Positions 42,635-52,014 of a stretch of 64,000 nucleotides of DNA are shown one piece after another. Position 1 is the first letter of the stretch. Every line of letters starts with the position of its first letter. The notes beneath the pieces are model-generated. The model did not search any database. It worked only from the letters and a program-made list of their open reading frames with translations, and was not told the DNA's origin. Source of the DNA: an uncultured Lachnospiraceae bacterium (GTDB lineage Bacteria; Bacillota; Clostridia; Lachnospirales; Lachnospiraceae); the NCBI GenBank assembly GCA_910577785.1, contig CAJTNT010000008.1:30656-94655 (forward strand). Direction: 5' to 3'. The position numbers and the translations under genes are program-made.

Positions 42635-44185
42635 TCAGCCGCCTAACAGTGAAGAGAGTGAATTTGTCTGGGACTGTAATTTCGCTAACGCAGTTTCCAT
42701 TGCGGAAAACTTCTTGTAATAGGAATCTTCCATATCCTTTAACTTTTCTTCCCATTTCTTAATGGTCTTGGTATATTCGTCATACTCAGACTGCATCTGC
42801 TTGTCATTGTAAATCTTGTATGAGCTGCTTAACGTGGGGTTGGCAGTCATCCGCTCATGCAAATCGTCATACACGGTGGTGGCAAGCTGAGTAAAGAAGC
42901 TTGCTACTGTATCTGGGTCTTCCTCAATCATCTTGCGGAGCTTATCTTCGTTGGCAGAGGAAACGGAATCTTCCGGGTCATTGTCGATATGGTATGCATA
43001 AGATTCATTCTCAGCGGTATTAAAATAACCTGCTGTCTTGATACCAAAAGAAGAAAGGCTGTATTTCTTGCCGTTTACTTCAAATACTTTCGACATATTG
43101 GTGGACATCCCACTGAGGACAGAACGCAGGGTATCGTCCCTACGGAGGATGGAATCCTTAATCTTCTGCTCCCATTTCTCCACTTCTTTGTCAGAAAGCT
43201 CTGCCTTCTCATCATCTGTCAGCGGCTCATAGCCTTTGGCTGCAGCGGCATTGTAGCTCTTTTCCATGGCATTGACGACCTCATTGTATTCCTTGAGGAA
43301 GTCCTTAACCATATTGTAAATGCCGTCCACATCGGTGGCGGTGGTGATGCTCATTTCATCACTTACGCTCAATGCTGTAATATTCAGGCCATTAATGGAG
43401 AAGTTATTGCTGTCTCCCTCGAATGTTGTGCCATTTAATACAATCTCAGCATTGGAAGCTGACGCTTTGTGAGCTACTAACAACTTCTGGCCTTGCTCTG
43501 TCGGAACAGTCGGAACAGTGGCGCCTAGATCCGTAAAATTCTCCTCCGTTGCCAATCCCAGCTTATTTACCATATCCAATGTAGCCTGATCCTTCACTTC
43601 AAGCTCAAAGTCATTCTTCTTGCCGCTCTTTGCAGAACTTAAGAAAAACCGCTGCTGCGTCGTATCAAAATTTGCAGAAATCCCCTGTTCCTTCAATGCT
43701 TTGTTAAACTCACCGATGGTCATATTTCCATTGACTTCTACCGATTTTGTCTCGTCGCCGATAGTAAATGATAAGGTACCGCCTGAAATGCCCAGATCCT
43801 GCAGCTTTGAGCTTGTGTCCAGTTTAGCTCCAGAATCGGTTTTTAATTCTGTTCCTGTCAGATAGCCTGCCTTGGCAAGCTTATTTACCTTCAGGGTCTG
43901 CGTTCCATTGGCAACGCCGGATCCTGCCGTAACCGTAGCCTTGGTGCTGTCGGATACGGTAGTCTTCTTCTTGTTAAAGTTACCTATGCGGCGCATATTG
44001 GACAGAGATTTGGTATAAAAGTTATAAATCTTTGTATTCATCTCTTTCCATGCGTCCTGCTTCCAGGAAAGCTTGGTCTGTGCTTTTTTATACTTATCCT
44101 GCTTGGTACGGTATGCCGATACCAGCTCCTGCACAATGGCATCGGTATCAAGGCCTGAATTCAAACCAGAAATCCTAATTGGCAT
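42635..44185 (-). CDS. fliD: flagellar filament cap FliD (hook-associated protein 2)
   Basis: A 516-aa protein. The N-terminal domain (MPIRISGLNSGLDTDAIVQE; SWKQDAWKEMNTKIYNFYTK) and the C-terminal coiled part (YTKTIKKWEEKLKDMEDSYY; AMETALAKLQSQTNSLSSLL) are those of FliD. The middle contains a hook-IN-like segment. FliD forms the cap that folds flagellin at the filament tip. A GGAGGGATAG site precedes its ATG. It follows flaG by 84 bases and is followed by fliS and fliT-like genes, all likely read from the sigma-28 promoter upstream of flaG. Confidence 0.95.
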   Translation of the reverse strand: MPIRISGLNSGLDTDAIVQELVSAYRTKQDKYKKAQTKLSWKQDAWKEMNTKIYNFYTKSLSNMRRIGNFNKKKTTVSDSTKATVTAGSGVANGTQTLKVNKLAKAGYLTGTELKTDSGAKLDTSSKLQDLGISGGTLSFTIGDETKSVEVNGNMTIGEFNKALKEQGISANFDTTQQRFFLSSAKSGKKNDFELEVKDQATLDMVNKLGLATEENFTDLGATVPTVPTEQGQKLLVAHKASASNAEIVLNGTTFEGDSNNFSINGLNITALSVSDEMSITTATDVDGIYNMVKDFLKEYNEVVNAMEKSYNAAAAKGYEPLTDDEKAELSDKEVEKWEQKIKDSILRRDDTLRSVLSGMSTNMSKVFEVNGKKYSLSSFGIKTAGYFNTAENESYAYHIDNDPEDSVSSANEDKLRKMIEEDPDTVASFFTQLATTVYDDLHERMTANPTLSSSYKIYNDKQMQSEYDEYTKTIKKWEEKLKDMEDSYYKKFSAMETALAKLQSQTNSLSSLLGG

Positions 44186-44269
44186 GTACTATCCCTCCTA
44201 TCCTATCCAAAATCCTGCTGCATCTGCCTGCCTTAGCCGTCAGTACTGGCATTTCACGCCCGCAAGATG

Positions 44270-44698
44270 CTATCTTCTCTCATCTACCATAATCCCGGCC
44301 AGCTCCCATACCTTGGCAATCATATCCAGGGTCTGCTCTGGCGGGAACTCACGGAGCACTTCCTTCGTGCCCTTGTCGATTACCTTGATGGTAACACGGT
44401 TGGTTGCTTCATGAATCCCGAAAATCAGCTCATTGTTCTTCACCTTGCGGTTTACTTCGTCCACCGCACGCTTAATCTGGTTCATGTTCGCTGATTCTTG
44501 GGAATCTGTCCCATTCTGTTTCTCATCTTCCGACTTTGCTGTGCTGGTATAAGCGGGGCTAATCGCTGTCATATTATCTACGACTACCCTCTTCTCAGCC
44601 TGCACTGCAGAACTAACCTCTGTCTCTTTCTTTGCAGCCATCTCCGGCCCACTTCCCTGATATGCCGCAGTTGGTGTATTTATTTTTCCAACTTCCAT
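44270..44698 (-). CDS. flaG: FlaG family protein
   Basis: A 142-aa protein; the ATG at 44696-44698 follows a full GGAGGTGATC site, so a longer in-frame start is rejected. The first 75 residues are polar and disordered; the FlaG domain follows (IKRAVDEVNRKVKNNELIFG; VIDKGTKEVLREFPPEQTLD), ending in a hydrophobic helix. FlaG homologues affect filament length in several species, but the mechanism is not known. It heads the flaG-fliD-fliS-fliT operon under a sigma-28 promoter at 44772-44798. Confidence 0.87.
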   Translation of the reverse strand: MEVGKINTPTAAYQGSGPEMAAKKETEVSSAVQAEKRVVVDNMTAISPAYTSTAKSEDEKQNGTDSQESANMNQIKRAVDEVNRKVKNNELIFGIHEATNRVTIKVIDKGTKEVLREFPPEQTLDMIAKVWELAGIMVDERR

Positions 44699-44771
44699 TA
44701 CGATCACCTCCGTGTGAAACATTCCTTATTTCTTATTTTCCTGCTATTTCCTTGCTATTTTCTATTAGTAT

Positions 44772-44798
44772 ATATCGGCTGCCTGAGACGAAAATTTA
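44772..44798 (-). promoter_or_regulatory. sigma-28 (FliA/SigD) promoter of flaG-fliD-fliS
   Basis: On the minus strand TAAA (44795-44798) and GCCGATAT (44772-44779) are separated by exactly 15 bases, a near-perfect match to the flagellar sigma-28 consensus. It lies 73 bases upstream of flaG and just after the csrA gene. Confidence 0.87.
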
Positions 44799-44821
44799 GA
44801 ACACCCGGCAAATTATCGTTA

Positions 44822-45037
44822 CTATAAGATCTCCTTCAATGCTGTGAGATTATCTGCTGACAATGCCGCTTCGTTTTCTTTCTGAATCTGAAGATAAACT
44901 TCCTTACGGTAAACAGGGACTTCCCTGGGCGCGCTGATACCAATTTTCACCTGATCTCCGCGCAGTTCCAGGATACTGATTTCAATATCATTGTTGACAA
45001 TGATGGACTCTCCCTTTTTTCTGGTCAATGCCAGCAT
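44822..45037 (-). CDS. csrA: carbon storage regulator CsrA
   Basis: A 71-aa RNA-binding protein. The ATG at 45035-45037 gives the usual MLALTRKKGESIIVN start; a GTG three codons earlier would overlap fliW. Conserved beta strands (IEISILELRGDQVKIGISAP) and the RNA-binding REVPVYRKE segment are intact. CsrA represses flagellin translation in Gram-positive flagellates and is itself held by FliW, encoded immediately upstream. Possible CsrA sites are noted in the flagellin leader near 12087-12157. Confidence 0.95.
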   Translation of the reverse strand: MLALTRKKGESIIVNNDIEISILELRGDQVKIGISAPREVPVYRKEVYLQIQKENEAALSADNLTALKEIL

Positions 45038-45038
45038 C

Positions 45039-45503
45039 CTATTCACCTGCCTCTTCTTTTTTTGCCTTTAAGATGTCATAAATCCTGAACTTCACAGGAA
45101 AATCGTCTTCCACAATAATCTGCTGTCCCTTACACTCGTCGGTATTGATGATAAAGGGCGCCTTGAGGTTTACGCTAAGCTGCGTAATATCTGCTGTGGC
45201 AGTAACAGACACCAGGATATAAATATTCTCTTCACTCAGATTTCCAAGGGGCTTGAGCATCTCCTCTGCAATCCAGGGGCGGTAGTCCTCCTTCACCAGC
45301 AGCGGATCCATGACTGGCAGGGCAAACGCCGGCTCATCCAGCGACTGCAGCCAGGAAATCCCCTTCGCGCTCCCGTCCTCCTTCAGGTCAAAAATCAAGG
45401 TAAACCGCGTACAGTCCGGAAAACCGATAATCCCATTTTCAAAAAAAATGATTTTTTCCTCTTCTATCTCTATTTCTCCGAATAACCTCGTGTTTAACTG
45501 CAT
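45039..45503 (-). CDS. fliW: flagellar assembly factor FliW
   Basis: A 154-aa protein with the FliW pattern: LFGEIEIEEEKIIFFENGII, GFPDCTRFTLI, WLQSLDEPAFALPVMDP and a C-terminal VNLKAPFIINTDE region. FliW binds CsrA allosterically and also flagellin, so it senses the cytosolic flagellin level and frees flagellin translation when filament export proceeds. GGAGGAGG precedes its ATG. Stop and csrA start are one base apart, as in most Firmicutes. Confidence 0.94.
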   Translation of the reverse strand: MQLNTRLFGEIEIEEEKIIFFENGIIGFPDCTRFTLIFDLKEDGSAKGISWLQSLDEPAFALPVMDPLLVKEDYRPWIAEEMLKPLGNLSEENIYILVSVTATADITQLSVNLKAPFIINTDECKGQQIIVEDDFPVKFRIYDILKAKKEEAGE

Positions 45504-45533
45504 GTTCCTCCTCCAGCTTCCGAATTAATACCT

Positions 45534-47066
45534 TTACAGATAGTTCAGCAACGTCTGGCTGTTTGCCTTAGCCGAGGCCTGCAGGGAGGCCTGATAAGCG
45601 CTGTAGGCTGCTGTAAATTCAATGATAATATCTGACAATTCCTTGTCCTCATTCCTAGATTTCAGCTTCTCAATCGTAAGCTGCTGGTTGGACATGCGGT
45701 TCTCTGTCAGATCCAGGCGGCTTTCCCGGCTTCCCAGATCCGTCTGGGCAAGGACAACGTTGTTCTTATACTTCTGGAAATTGGTCTCGCCCCGCCCATA
45801 AACCTTTTTCAAATTGTCATCGGCATACGTTGCCTCTTTTTTCGCCGCCTCCAGCCACTGCGCCAGCGCTTTCTGGGAATCCTCATCAGCGTATTGAGCC
45901 TGTGTCTGCATGGCCTCAATCTGCTTCACCTTATCATGGGCTGCAATCGCCGCCTCCACCGCATTGGTCAGCTCATCCACATCACGGCCAATCGCATGGG
46001 TGAGCATATCGCTGGCCTGCGTATTCACCACAATATCCTGGTTAAAGGCAACCGTAAACTTAATCTCCTGGTCAGACTTGGTATATTCCAGCGGATGGTC
46101 TGGATCCGTAATGTTCTTGCAGTCAAAGTAATGTTCCGGCCGCAGCTCGCCTTCCGAAAAGCCCTTCTTGGTGTAGGTGACGCTAAGCTCCGTCTTGTTG
46201 TTGCCCATGTAATTGGCAAGGTCAGAGCCCAGGATCAGCTCGCCTGTCTCCTTGAAGAAAATAGCCTGGTTCGGGTCAATCTTATAACCACTCTCTACCC
46301 AGTCATTATAGGACAGATCTGTGGTCACCACTGCAAAATCATAGCCGCCATTTGTCGGGAACACAAGGTCGGACAAGTTCTGCATTGTGCCGTCCTCCGC
46401 CTTATATTTAAGGTTATTTGGATCCAGGGTATCCATCCCTTCATAAGACAGGCGGATACGGCTAAAAGTATATTCCTGTGGCATCTCATTCATTGGTACG
46501 CCGGCCAATACTTCCTCGGAGGAGCTGGGCACCTTGACATTATTGCTGTAGAACCGCTTTTCATCAATGTCCTGATAGGAAATGGGCTCTGTAATCTCAT
46601 AGGCAGTGTCTTTCTCATCCTTCATAAACGTCAGCTTGCTGTTGGTCTTGTATCCCGTAAATACCGTCCTGCCCACGCATTCTGAATTGCCTTCCGCATA
46701 AATCTGCTCCCGCATGGACTGCAGGTCTTTGAGGATAGATGCCCGGTCTTCTTCCGTCAGGGTATCGTGGGCGCCGCGTACGCATTTCTTGTGGATATCC
46801 CCCAGGAGGGTCTTCATATTCTCCAAAGCGCCTTCTGTCACTTCCATCCAGGATCTGGCGTCTGGGATATTGCGTTCATAGTACTGGTTCAGCTCGCTTA
46901 AGTTGCTCCTTAAGCGGAGGGCGCGGATGGCAATTACCGGGTCTTCCGAAGGCCTTGAGATTTTCTTCTGGGAAGACATCTGATTGTTCAGTTTATCCAC
47001 GTTTATTTTATTGTTGTTCATGTTGTTCATGCTGTTTTTGCTGATCATGCTGTTTGTGACTCTCAT
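45534..47066 (-). CDS. flgL: hook-filament junction protein FlgL (HAP3)
   Basis: A 510-aa protein. The N-terminal helices (MRVTNSMISKNSMNNMNNNK; QKKISRPSEDPVIAIRALRL; SWMEVTEGALENMKTLLGDI) and the C-terminal helix (LSDIIIEFTAAYSAYQASLQ; AKANSQTLLNYL) are FlgL-like. An inserted middle domain makes it longer than the usual 300 aa. FlgL joins the FlgK ring to the filament. AAGGAGG precedes the ATG; it follows flgK by 12 bases and precedes fliW by 30. Confidence 0.92.
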   Translation of the reverse strand: MRVTNSMISKNSMNNMNNNKINVDKLNNQMSSQKKISRPSEDPVIAIRALRLRSNLSELNQYYERNIPDARSWMEVTEGALENMKTLLGDIHKKCVRGAHDTLTEEDRASILKDLQSMREQIYAEGNSECVGRTVFTGYKTNSKLTFMKDEKDTAYEITEPISYQDIDEKRFYSNNVKVPSSSEEVLAGVPMNEMPQEYTFSRIRLSYEGMDTLDPNNLKYKAEDGTMQNLSDLVFPTNGGYDFAVVTTDLSYNDWVESGYKIDPNQAIFFKETGELILGSDLANYMGNNKTELSVTYTKKGFSEGELRPEHYFDCKNITDPDHPLEYTKSDQEIKFTVAFNQDIVVNTQASDMLTHAIGRDVDELTNAVEAAIAAHDKVKQIEAMQTQAQYADEDSQKALAQWLEAAKKEATYADDNLKKVYGRGETNFQKYKNNVVLAQTDLGSRESRLDLTENRMSNQQLTIEKLKSRNEDKELSDIIIEFTAAYSAYQASLQASAKANSQTLLNYL

Positions 47067-47078
47067 TTAAAAACCTCC

Positions 47079-48908
47079 TTATACGCCTGTTTCCAGAATC
47101 AGGCGGTCATACATCTCGGTCAGTGTCTGGATGATCTTGGACGCCAGGTTATACGAATTCTGGAACTTCATCATATCCAAAGCCTCTTCGTCCTCATCCA
47201 CGCCAGAAATAGACATCCTCTTCGTCTCCACCGTCTCACGGATATTTTGATAATTTTTCAGGAAAAGCTTGGCTTTCTCCGTATCTACGGAATTATCGTC
47301 AATCAGGCATTTGAGGAACGAATCTGCCCCGCCGCCCCGGAACATGGTAACTTCGCTCTTGAGGGTGAGCATCTTTGTCACGATTTCCTGCGTGGCCACG
47401 CCGTCCTCAAGATCCGTCTTCTCCATGGTGACCATCTTGTTCGGGTCTTTTACAATCGCGCCCGCGATGGAGAAATTTGCTGCCGTCAGCTGATAATAGT
47501 TGTCCTGGTATACGTCCATGCTCCCATTTGCCTGATAATCGCCAAAGCCATACTCTGTCCCATCCGCCTGGCTCTTGGCCACAAAGTAAGAAGTCCCGGC
47601 GTTCCCATAGGTATCAACGCCGCTCTGGTGCAGATCATTGAACTGGCGTGCAAATTCCCGCACAAACATATTCATCTGTGCCTGGTAATAGGGAATCCCC
47701 ATGGTGTCAATATCATCGCCAATCATCGCCGTCTTGCCCGGCAGCGTCTCCCGCAGCTCTGTGGAAAGCGGCTTATTCAGCTGGAACTTATAAGTCTGTG
47801 TCTCCGCGTCATAAGAAAACCCGGTATAGTAGTATTCCGTATTATGGATGGTAATCACGCCTTCCGCCGGCATGGTCATACTGTTGACGTCTGTAATGTT
47901 GGGATTGGAAATGGTAACGACGTCCCCACGCCCGCCTGGCTCCAGCGACAGCACCTTCCCCTGGAAAGCCTCGCCGTTATTGCCGTCGCGGATCGCAAAC
48001 AGCGCTTTGAGCCGCCCCTGGAAATTAGAACCGGCCGCGCTGAACGGCATATCGGTATCCGACCAATACAGGTCGTACAGCCCTTCGGAATCCGATTGGT
48101 TAATTTTCTTGTCCCGCGGCACATATTTGAGGGTATTGTATTCAAAATTGTCCACCAGTGTATGGCCATTGATCTTTACCTGATAGTTGGTGGCTCCTGT
48201 ATAGATATCCGGATGGACGCTGTTGGGTACCTTCGTCTCTTCCACCTCCACGCTTACCCGCTCGGACAGCTGATCGATCAGCAGCGCGCGCTGGTCGCGC
48301 AGTTCATTGGCGTTGGTCCCCTGCAGCTCAATGATATTGATCTGCTTGTTCAGCAGGGCAATCTTCTGCGCAATGCCGTTGATATCCTCTACCTGGGCAG
48401 CGATTTCCTCATTGAGGTCGTTCTGGATCTGGGTAAGGCCTGCGTTCATGCTTGTAAAAAAGCTTGTAAAATTCTGGCACTTGCCGATAAAAGTCTTCCT
48501 GGAATCCGGGCTTTCGGGCGTACCCCGCAACGTCTCTAAAGATGCAAACATCTCATCTAAAATCGTAGCAAAGCCTTTGGCGCCTTCTTCGTCAATGAGG
48601 TAATCCTCAATCTGTTCCATATAATAAAATTCTGCATCATAACGGCCAACCTTGGCGTTGATATCCCAATATTTCACATCATAATAAAAATCACGCTTCT
48701 GGATAATCTCCGGGGTAGACACGCCCGTCCCCACCATGCCGTACCTATGGTTGGTGCGCATGGGATCCGCCGCCACATGGACGGCCTCCTGTCGGCAATA
48801 TCCCTTGGTATTTACATTTGACACATTATTTGCAACGGTATTGGTCGCCACATGAAAGGAATTCAAGGCAGACCCTGCAATTGTCAGTCCAAAAAAAGTC
48901 GATGGCAT
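47079..48908 (-). CDS. flgK: hook-associated protein 1 FlgK (first of two)
   Basis: A 609-aa protein with the flagellar rod-type N-terminus (MPSTFFGLTIAGSALNSFHV; NTVANNVSNVNTKGYCRQE) and a C-terminal helix (DMMKFQNSYNLASKIIQTLT) typical of FlgK. Middle domains include the AQVEDINGIAQKIALLNKQI helix. FlgK makes the first junction ring between hook and filament. The neighbouring upstream gene (49032-50729) encodes a second FlgK-type protein with different internal sequence, so two junction proteins or two hook types are likely. AGGAGG precedes its ATG. Confidence 0.92.
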   Translation of the reverse strand: MPSTFFGLTIAGSALNSFHVATNTVANNVSNVNTKGYCRQEAVHVAADPMRTNHRYGMVGTGVSTPEIIQKRDFYYDVKYWDINAKVGRYDAEFYYMEQIEDYLIDEEGAKGFATILDEMFASLETLRGTPESPDSRKTFIGKCQNFTSFFTSMNAGLTQIQNDLNEEIAAQVEDINGIAQKIALLNKQINIIELQGTNANELRDQRALLIDQLSERVSVEVEETKVPNSVHPDIYTGATNYQVKINGHTLVDNFEYNTLKYVPRDKKINQSDSEGLYDLYWSDTDMPFSAAGSNFQGRLKALFAIRDGNNGEAFQGKVLSLEPGGRGDVVTISNPNITDVNSMTMPAEGVITIHNTEYYYTGFSYDAETQTYKFQLNKPLSTELRETLPGKTAMIGDDIDTMGIPYYQAQMNMFVREFARQFNDLHQSGVDTYGNAGTSYFVAKSQADGTEYGFGDYQANGSMDVYQDNYYQLTAANFSIAGAIVKDPNKMVTMEKTDLEDGVATQEIVTKMLTLKSEVTMFRGGGADSFLKCLIDDNSVDTEKAKLFLKNYQNIRETVETKRMSISGVDEDEEALDMMKFQNSYNLASKIIQTLTEMYDRLILETGV

Positions 48909-49031
48909 ATTTTCCTCCTAATGCATACTCCATAACTCCTGAATCATATTCTCTATATTGCGCAGTCCAGCGCATACCTGAGCCATGAATTGTAATCTGT
49001 AACGATCGTAATAATTCTAGTTGCCATTCCC

Positions 49032-50729
49032 CTACAGCCTGGTAACCAAATGCTCCAGCATCTCAGAAACTACATTGATATAACGGCTGGCCGCATTGTA
49101 GGCGTTCTGGTATTTAATCATATTCGTCAGCTCTTCGTCAGAAGAAACGCCGATTACCTGCTGCCTGTTGTTGTCAATGCTGGAAACCTCCGAGGTAAGG
49201 TTGGTAGCCAGCGTGTTGTAAACAGAACCTTTGGAAGACAGCTCCACAATCATACGCTCATAATAGCCCTCAAAGTTGCAAGGCGCCGTATTATTGGCAT
49301 TGACAATATGGTCTTTTGCCTGCCAGACATCGACAATCTTTTCCGCAATCTCGTTCCATGCCGGCTCCCCGTTCTGCTTTAAATGCGGAAGCCTGGACTC
49401 TTCTTCCAACAGGGCAGGATTAATCACCAGGCCGTCAATGCAGTACATCTTGGACGTATCCGTCGTACTCTCCTCATTATACACATAATAAATCTGGCCG
49501 TCTGTGGACTGTACCTTCGTATAGCGGTCGCAGCCTCTCCTGGAGAACAGTTCCTGGCCGGGTTTTTCCCCATCCGCACCAAGGCAGGCGTTTTCCTCAT
49601 CCCATACCCTTGCGTTGTGGTAGTATGTGCCGTCCAGGCCGGTAAAGGTTACTACCTTAGTCGGGCTTAAGATATCATTAATCGCCGTCACCATCTTATG
49701 TACCATCTGATCCAGCTCTGCCTGGCCTTCCATCATTACGGACATCCCCACGCCATCATTAAATGCATCCGCCGAAAGCCCAAGGACATCCCGGTATGTA
49801 CCCGTCCGATCGCCCCGCGCCAGCACAAGGGCTTTCAACCGTCCAATATCGGTATTCAGCTCAGCAGAGATATCAACTGTAAAATTAAATACGTCATTGT
49901 ATCGCCCACGTTCCATATCGGACAGCTGCGGCCAGATCGGAGTAATAAACCCTGTATTTTCATCCTCCATGCCGTACATTTCATAGATATTTAATTCGTC
50001 CACAAATTCCACATTCTCCAGCTTCACCCGTACAGACCCGTCCGGATTCTCTGAAAAATCAACTTTTGCAAGGGATGAAAGCTCATCCAGTACATTGTCC
50101 CGCTCATCACGCAGCGTCATGGCTGTCTCGATGCCGCCGGATTCCACGCGCATAATTTCCCGGTTCAGATTGAGAATCTTATGCCCTAGCTTATTGATCT
50201 GGTCAATGGTCTGATTGATCTTAACGTTGACCTTGTCCTGATATTCCTTCATATCGCCGTACATCTCTGTTACCCTCTGCAGGAACAGCGTACTCTTCTG
50301 GGTCACCAAGTTATGGTTTAGCGCTGTCTCAGGGCCCTTCTCCAGTTCTTGGAACGCCTTGAACACATTTTCCATCGTCTCCTGGAAGCGTTCTCCTTCT
50401 AATTCCTGATAGACGTCAATCAGCCCGTCCACCACTTCGCCGCTGGCCTCATAAAAGGACTGCCGGCCATTCTCGGTACGGTAATAACGGTCAAGGAAAT
50501 AATCCCGGGTATGCACCACATCCAAAATATTCAATCCCAGGCCAATCTGCTGCCTGTTGTTGGCCGTATCCCCAATATTCAGATAATCCCGGTCTGCAAA
50601 GAGTACCTGCTGGCGGACATACCCCTTGGTATCGACGTTTGCAAGGTTATTCGCTGTCGTATTCAACGCATTCTGGCTATTCTGCAGGCTGGAGGCGCCC
50701 ACATACAAGCTTCCAAATCCATTCGCCAT
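49032..50729 (-). CDS. hook-associated protein 1 FlgK (second paralogue)
   Basis: A 565-aa protein with a clear FlgK N-terminus (FGSLYVGASSLQNSQNALNT; LANVDTKGYVRQQVLFADRD) and C-terminus (MIKYQNAYNAASRYINVVSE), and the helix IDQINKLGHKILNLNREIMR. Its centre is not closely similar to the flgK gene 123 bases downstream. A paralogous pair in one operon between flgN and flgL is not the rule, as most genomes have one flgK. It may give a double junction zone. A dyad at 50804-50854 lies upstream, between flgN and this gene. Confidence 0.9.
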   Translation of the reverse strand: MANGFGSLYVGASSLQNSQNALNTTANNLANVDTKGYVRQQVLFADRDYLNIGDTANNRQQIGLGLNILDVVHTRDYFLDRYYRTENGRQSFYEASGEVVDGLIDVYQELEGERFQETMENVFKAFQELEKGPETALNHNLVTQKSTLFLQRVTEMYGDMKEYQDKVNVKINQTIDQINKLGHKILNLNREIMRVESGGIETAMTLRDERDNVLDELSSLAKVDFSENPDGSVRVKLENVEFVDELNIYEMYGMEDENTGFITPIWPQLSDMERGRYNDVFNFTVDISAELNTDIGRLKALVLARGDRTGTYRDVLGLSADAFNDGVGMSVMMEGQAELDQMVHKMVTAINDILSPTKVVTFTGLDGTYYHNARVWDEENACLGADGEKPGQELFSRRGCDRYTKVQSTDGQIYYVYNEESTTDTSKMYCIDGLVINPALLEEESRLPHLKQNGEPAWNEIAEKIVDVWQAKDHIVNANNTAPCNFEGYYERMIVELSSKGSVYNTLATNLTSEVSSIDNNRQQVIGVSSDEELTNMIKYQNAYNAASRYINVVSEMLEHLVTRL

Positions 50730-50803
50730 TTTTATTCATCCCTTCTAAAATTAATATCGTCACCTATTGGCTACGTTTGTTCCTTATTTCTACCCAAAAT
50801 TAA

Positions 50804-50854
50804 GCGCAATGCGCCATTGTCTGCTAAAAAAATGCCCTCCCTGGCGTATTGCGC
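50804..50854 (-). promoter_or_regulatory. dyad between flgN and flgK2
   Basis: The arms 50804-50816 and 50842-50854 are complementary at 12 of 13 positions around a 25-base loop; on the minus strand TTAATTTT follows. It could act as an attenuator or RNA-processing hairpin within the operon. Confidence 0.55.
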
Positions 50855-50887
50855 AAATAATTTGCATCATTATAAATTTGTTGTGAT

Positions 50888-51400
50888 CTACTGCTTGGCG
50901 TCAAAGCCGCCTGTGCCCAGGATATCTCCCGTATTGTTGGCACTCCTGTCGTAATTGGCCGTTGTCGGCGCCTGGCGCATACTCTTAAACAGCGTTAGGT
51001 CAAACTCCGTCATCTCCATCGCATGCTGCAGCAAAGACTCGTTCAGCCCATTCAGTTCCGCCATCTCGTCCAATGTGTTACGCAGCTTATCCTTCAAATC
51101 CCGCAGTTTCTGCTGCTCCTGCGGCTGTTTACTCAAAAATGCTATCATATTCGTGACCGTCAGCTCGCTGGGATCTTTGCTAAGTACGATAGACATATCC
51201 TTGACAATTTCTTCTCTTTTCTTCTCCAAATTAATCAAGGTTCCGGTCAATTCCTGTTCCTGCTCTGTAATCTTCTCCAAGGCTGGGATATTGCCAGCAA
51301 TAATGACCTGCTGTTTCTGGCGGGATAAATCGGTCAGGCGTTCATACTGCCCATGCTCTTTCTCCAATATATCCATAAAATTTTCCATCAAACTCGCCAT
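50888..51400 (-). CDS. flgN: FlgN-type flagellar chaperone
   Basis: A 170-aa helical protein with the FlgN pattern: LMENFMDILEKEHGQYERLT, DLSRQKQQVIIAGNIPALEK, ITEQEQELTGTLINLEKKRE. It is the export chaperone for the hook-associated proteins FlgK and FlgL, encoded just downstream. GAGG precedes its ATG. The C-terminal 25 residues are polar, ending in TGDILGTGGFDAKQ. It follows flgM by 33 bases. Confidence 0.9.
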   Translation of the reverse strand: MASLMENFMDILEKEHGQYERLTDLSRQKQQVIIAGNIPALEKITEQEQELTGTLINLEKKREEIVKDMSIVLSKDPSELTVTNMIAFLSKQPQEQQKLRDLKDKLRNTLDEMAELNGLNESLLQHAMEMTEFDLTLFKSMRQAPTTANYDRSANNTGDILGTGGFDAKQ

Positions 51401-51433
51401 CTGGAAACCTCATTTCTATAATAGATGAAGCAA

Positions 51434-51709
51434 TTATCTGAAAGCCTCGTATTTTTCCATTAACTTAGCAGCAAAATCTCCTGGCTCTACCTTATAACTT
51501 CCAGAAGCAATACTATTTTTCAATGGCGCAACCCTATCTTCCCTGATATCCGGCGCTTCTGCCACAGCCTGCTTTGCAATCTGATAATCGTATCCTCTAC
51601 TGGAAATCTGCACCTGATCCCGCCCGTCTGTACTCGCAATGCTCTTCGCTTTGGCCGGCATAGTGCTTTTGTAATTCTGTATAATCTGGTTATATGCTTC
51701 TATACGCAT
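51434..51709 (-). CDS. flgM: anti-sigma-28 factor FlgM
   Basis: A 91-aa protein; the ATG at 51707-51709 with AGGAAAGGAG nine bases before is the right start, and a longer in-frame start is rejected because it overlaps the promoter. MRIEAYNQIIQNYKST and the Asp-Gln-Val-x-I-S segment (GRDQVQISSRGYDYQIAKQA) followed by IREDRVAPLKNSIASGSY are the FlgM hallmarks. FlgM binds sigma-28 until it is exported through the finished hook. A sigma-28 promoter lies 120 bases upstream, giving the usual negative feedback. Confidence 0.92.
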   Translation of the reverse strand: MRIEAYNQIIQNYKSTMPAKAKSIASTDGRDQVQISSRGYDYQIAKQAVAEAPDIREDRVAPLKNSIASGSYKVEPGDFAAKLMEKYEAFR

Positions 51710-51828
51710 AAGGGGCATCTCCTTTCCTAATACCAGCGAAGAATGCTGCATACTCAACTGATATTGTAGTTTCTGGTGACACGGCACAATGATATTATGT
51801 GCATTACACTGGCCTGTTATATAGTTAT

Positions 51829-51855
51829 TTATCGGTTGTTTAAAGGGAAACTTTA
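51829..51855 (-). promoter_or_regulatory. sigma-28 (FliA/SigD) promoter of flgM-flgN-flgK operon
   Basis: On the minus strand TAAA (51852-51855), 15 bases, ACCGATAA (51829-51836): a near-perfect flagellar promoter about 120 bases upstream of flgM. Confidence 0.87.
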
Positions 51856-51904
51856 GGAAATACAAAAAAGAAAAGCGCGGATTCTGGCAGGATGAGCGCT
51901 GGAG

Positions 51905-51999
51905 GCAGGCGGCGCGGGTTCTTTTGGGGGATTTTTGAGACTAATGAAAGATGGCGCAGGCGGCGCGGGTTCTTTTGGGGGGGATTTTTGAGACTAACG
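51905..51999. repeat. about 50-bp tandem duplication
   Basis: Two adjacent copies of a segment containing GGCGGCGCGGGTTCTTTTGG and ATTTTTGAGACTAA, differing by a few bases, at about 51905-51950 and 51957-52005. They lie between the flgM promoter and the structured element at 52015. No gene is seen in the whole 1.3-kb stretch up to 53182. Confidence 0.7.
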
Positions 52000-52014
52000 G
52001 ACGCTGCTTCGGCC

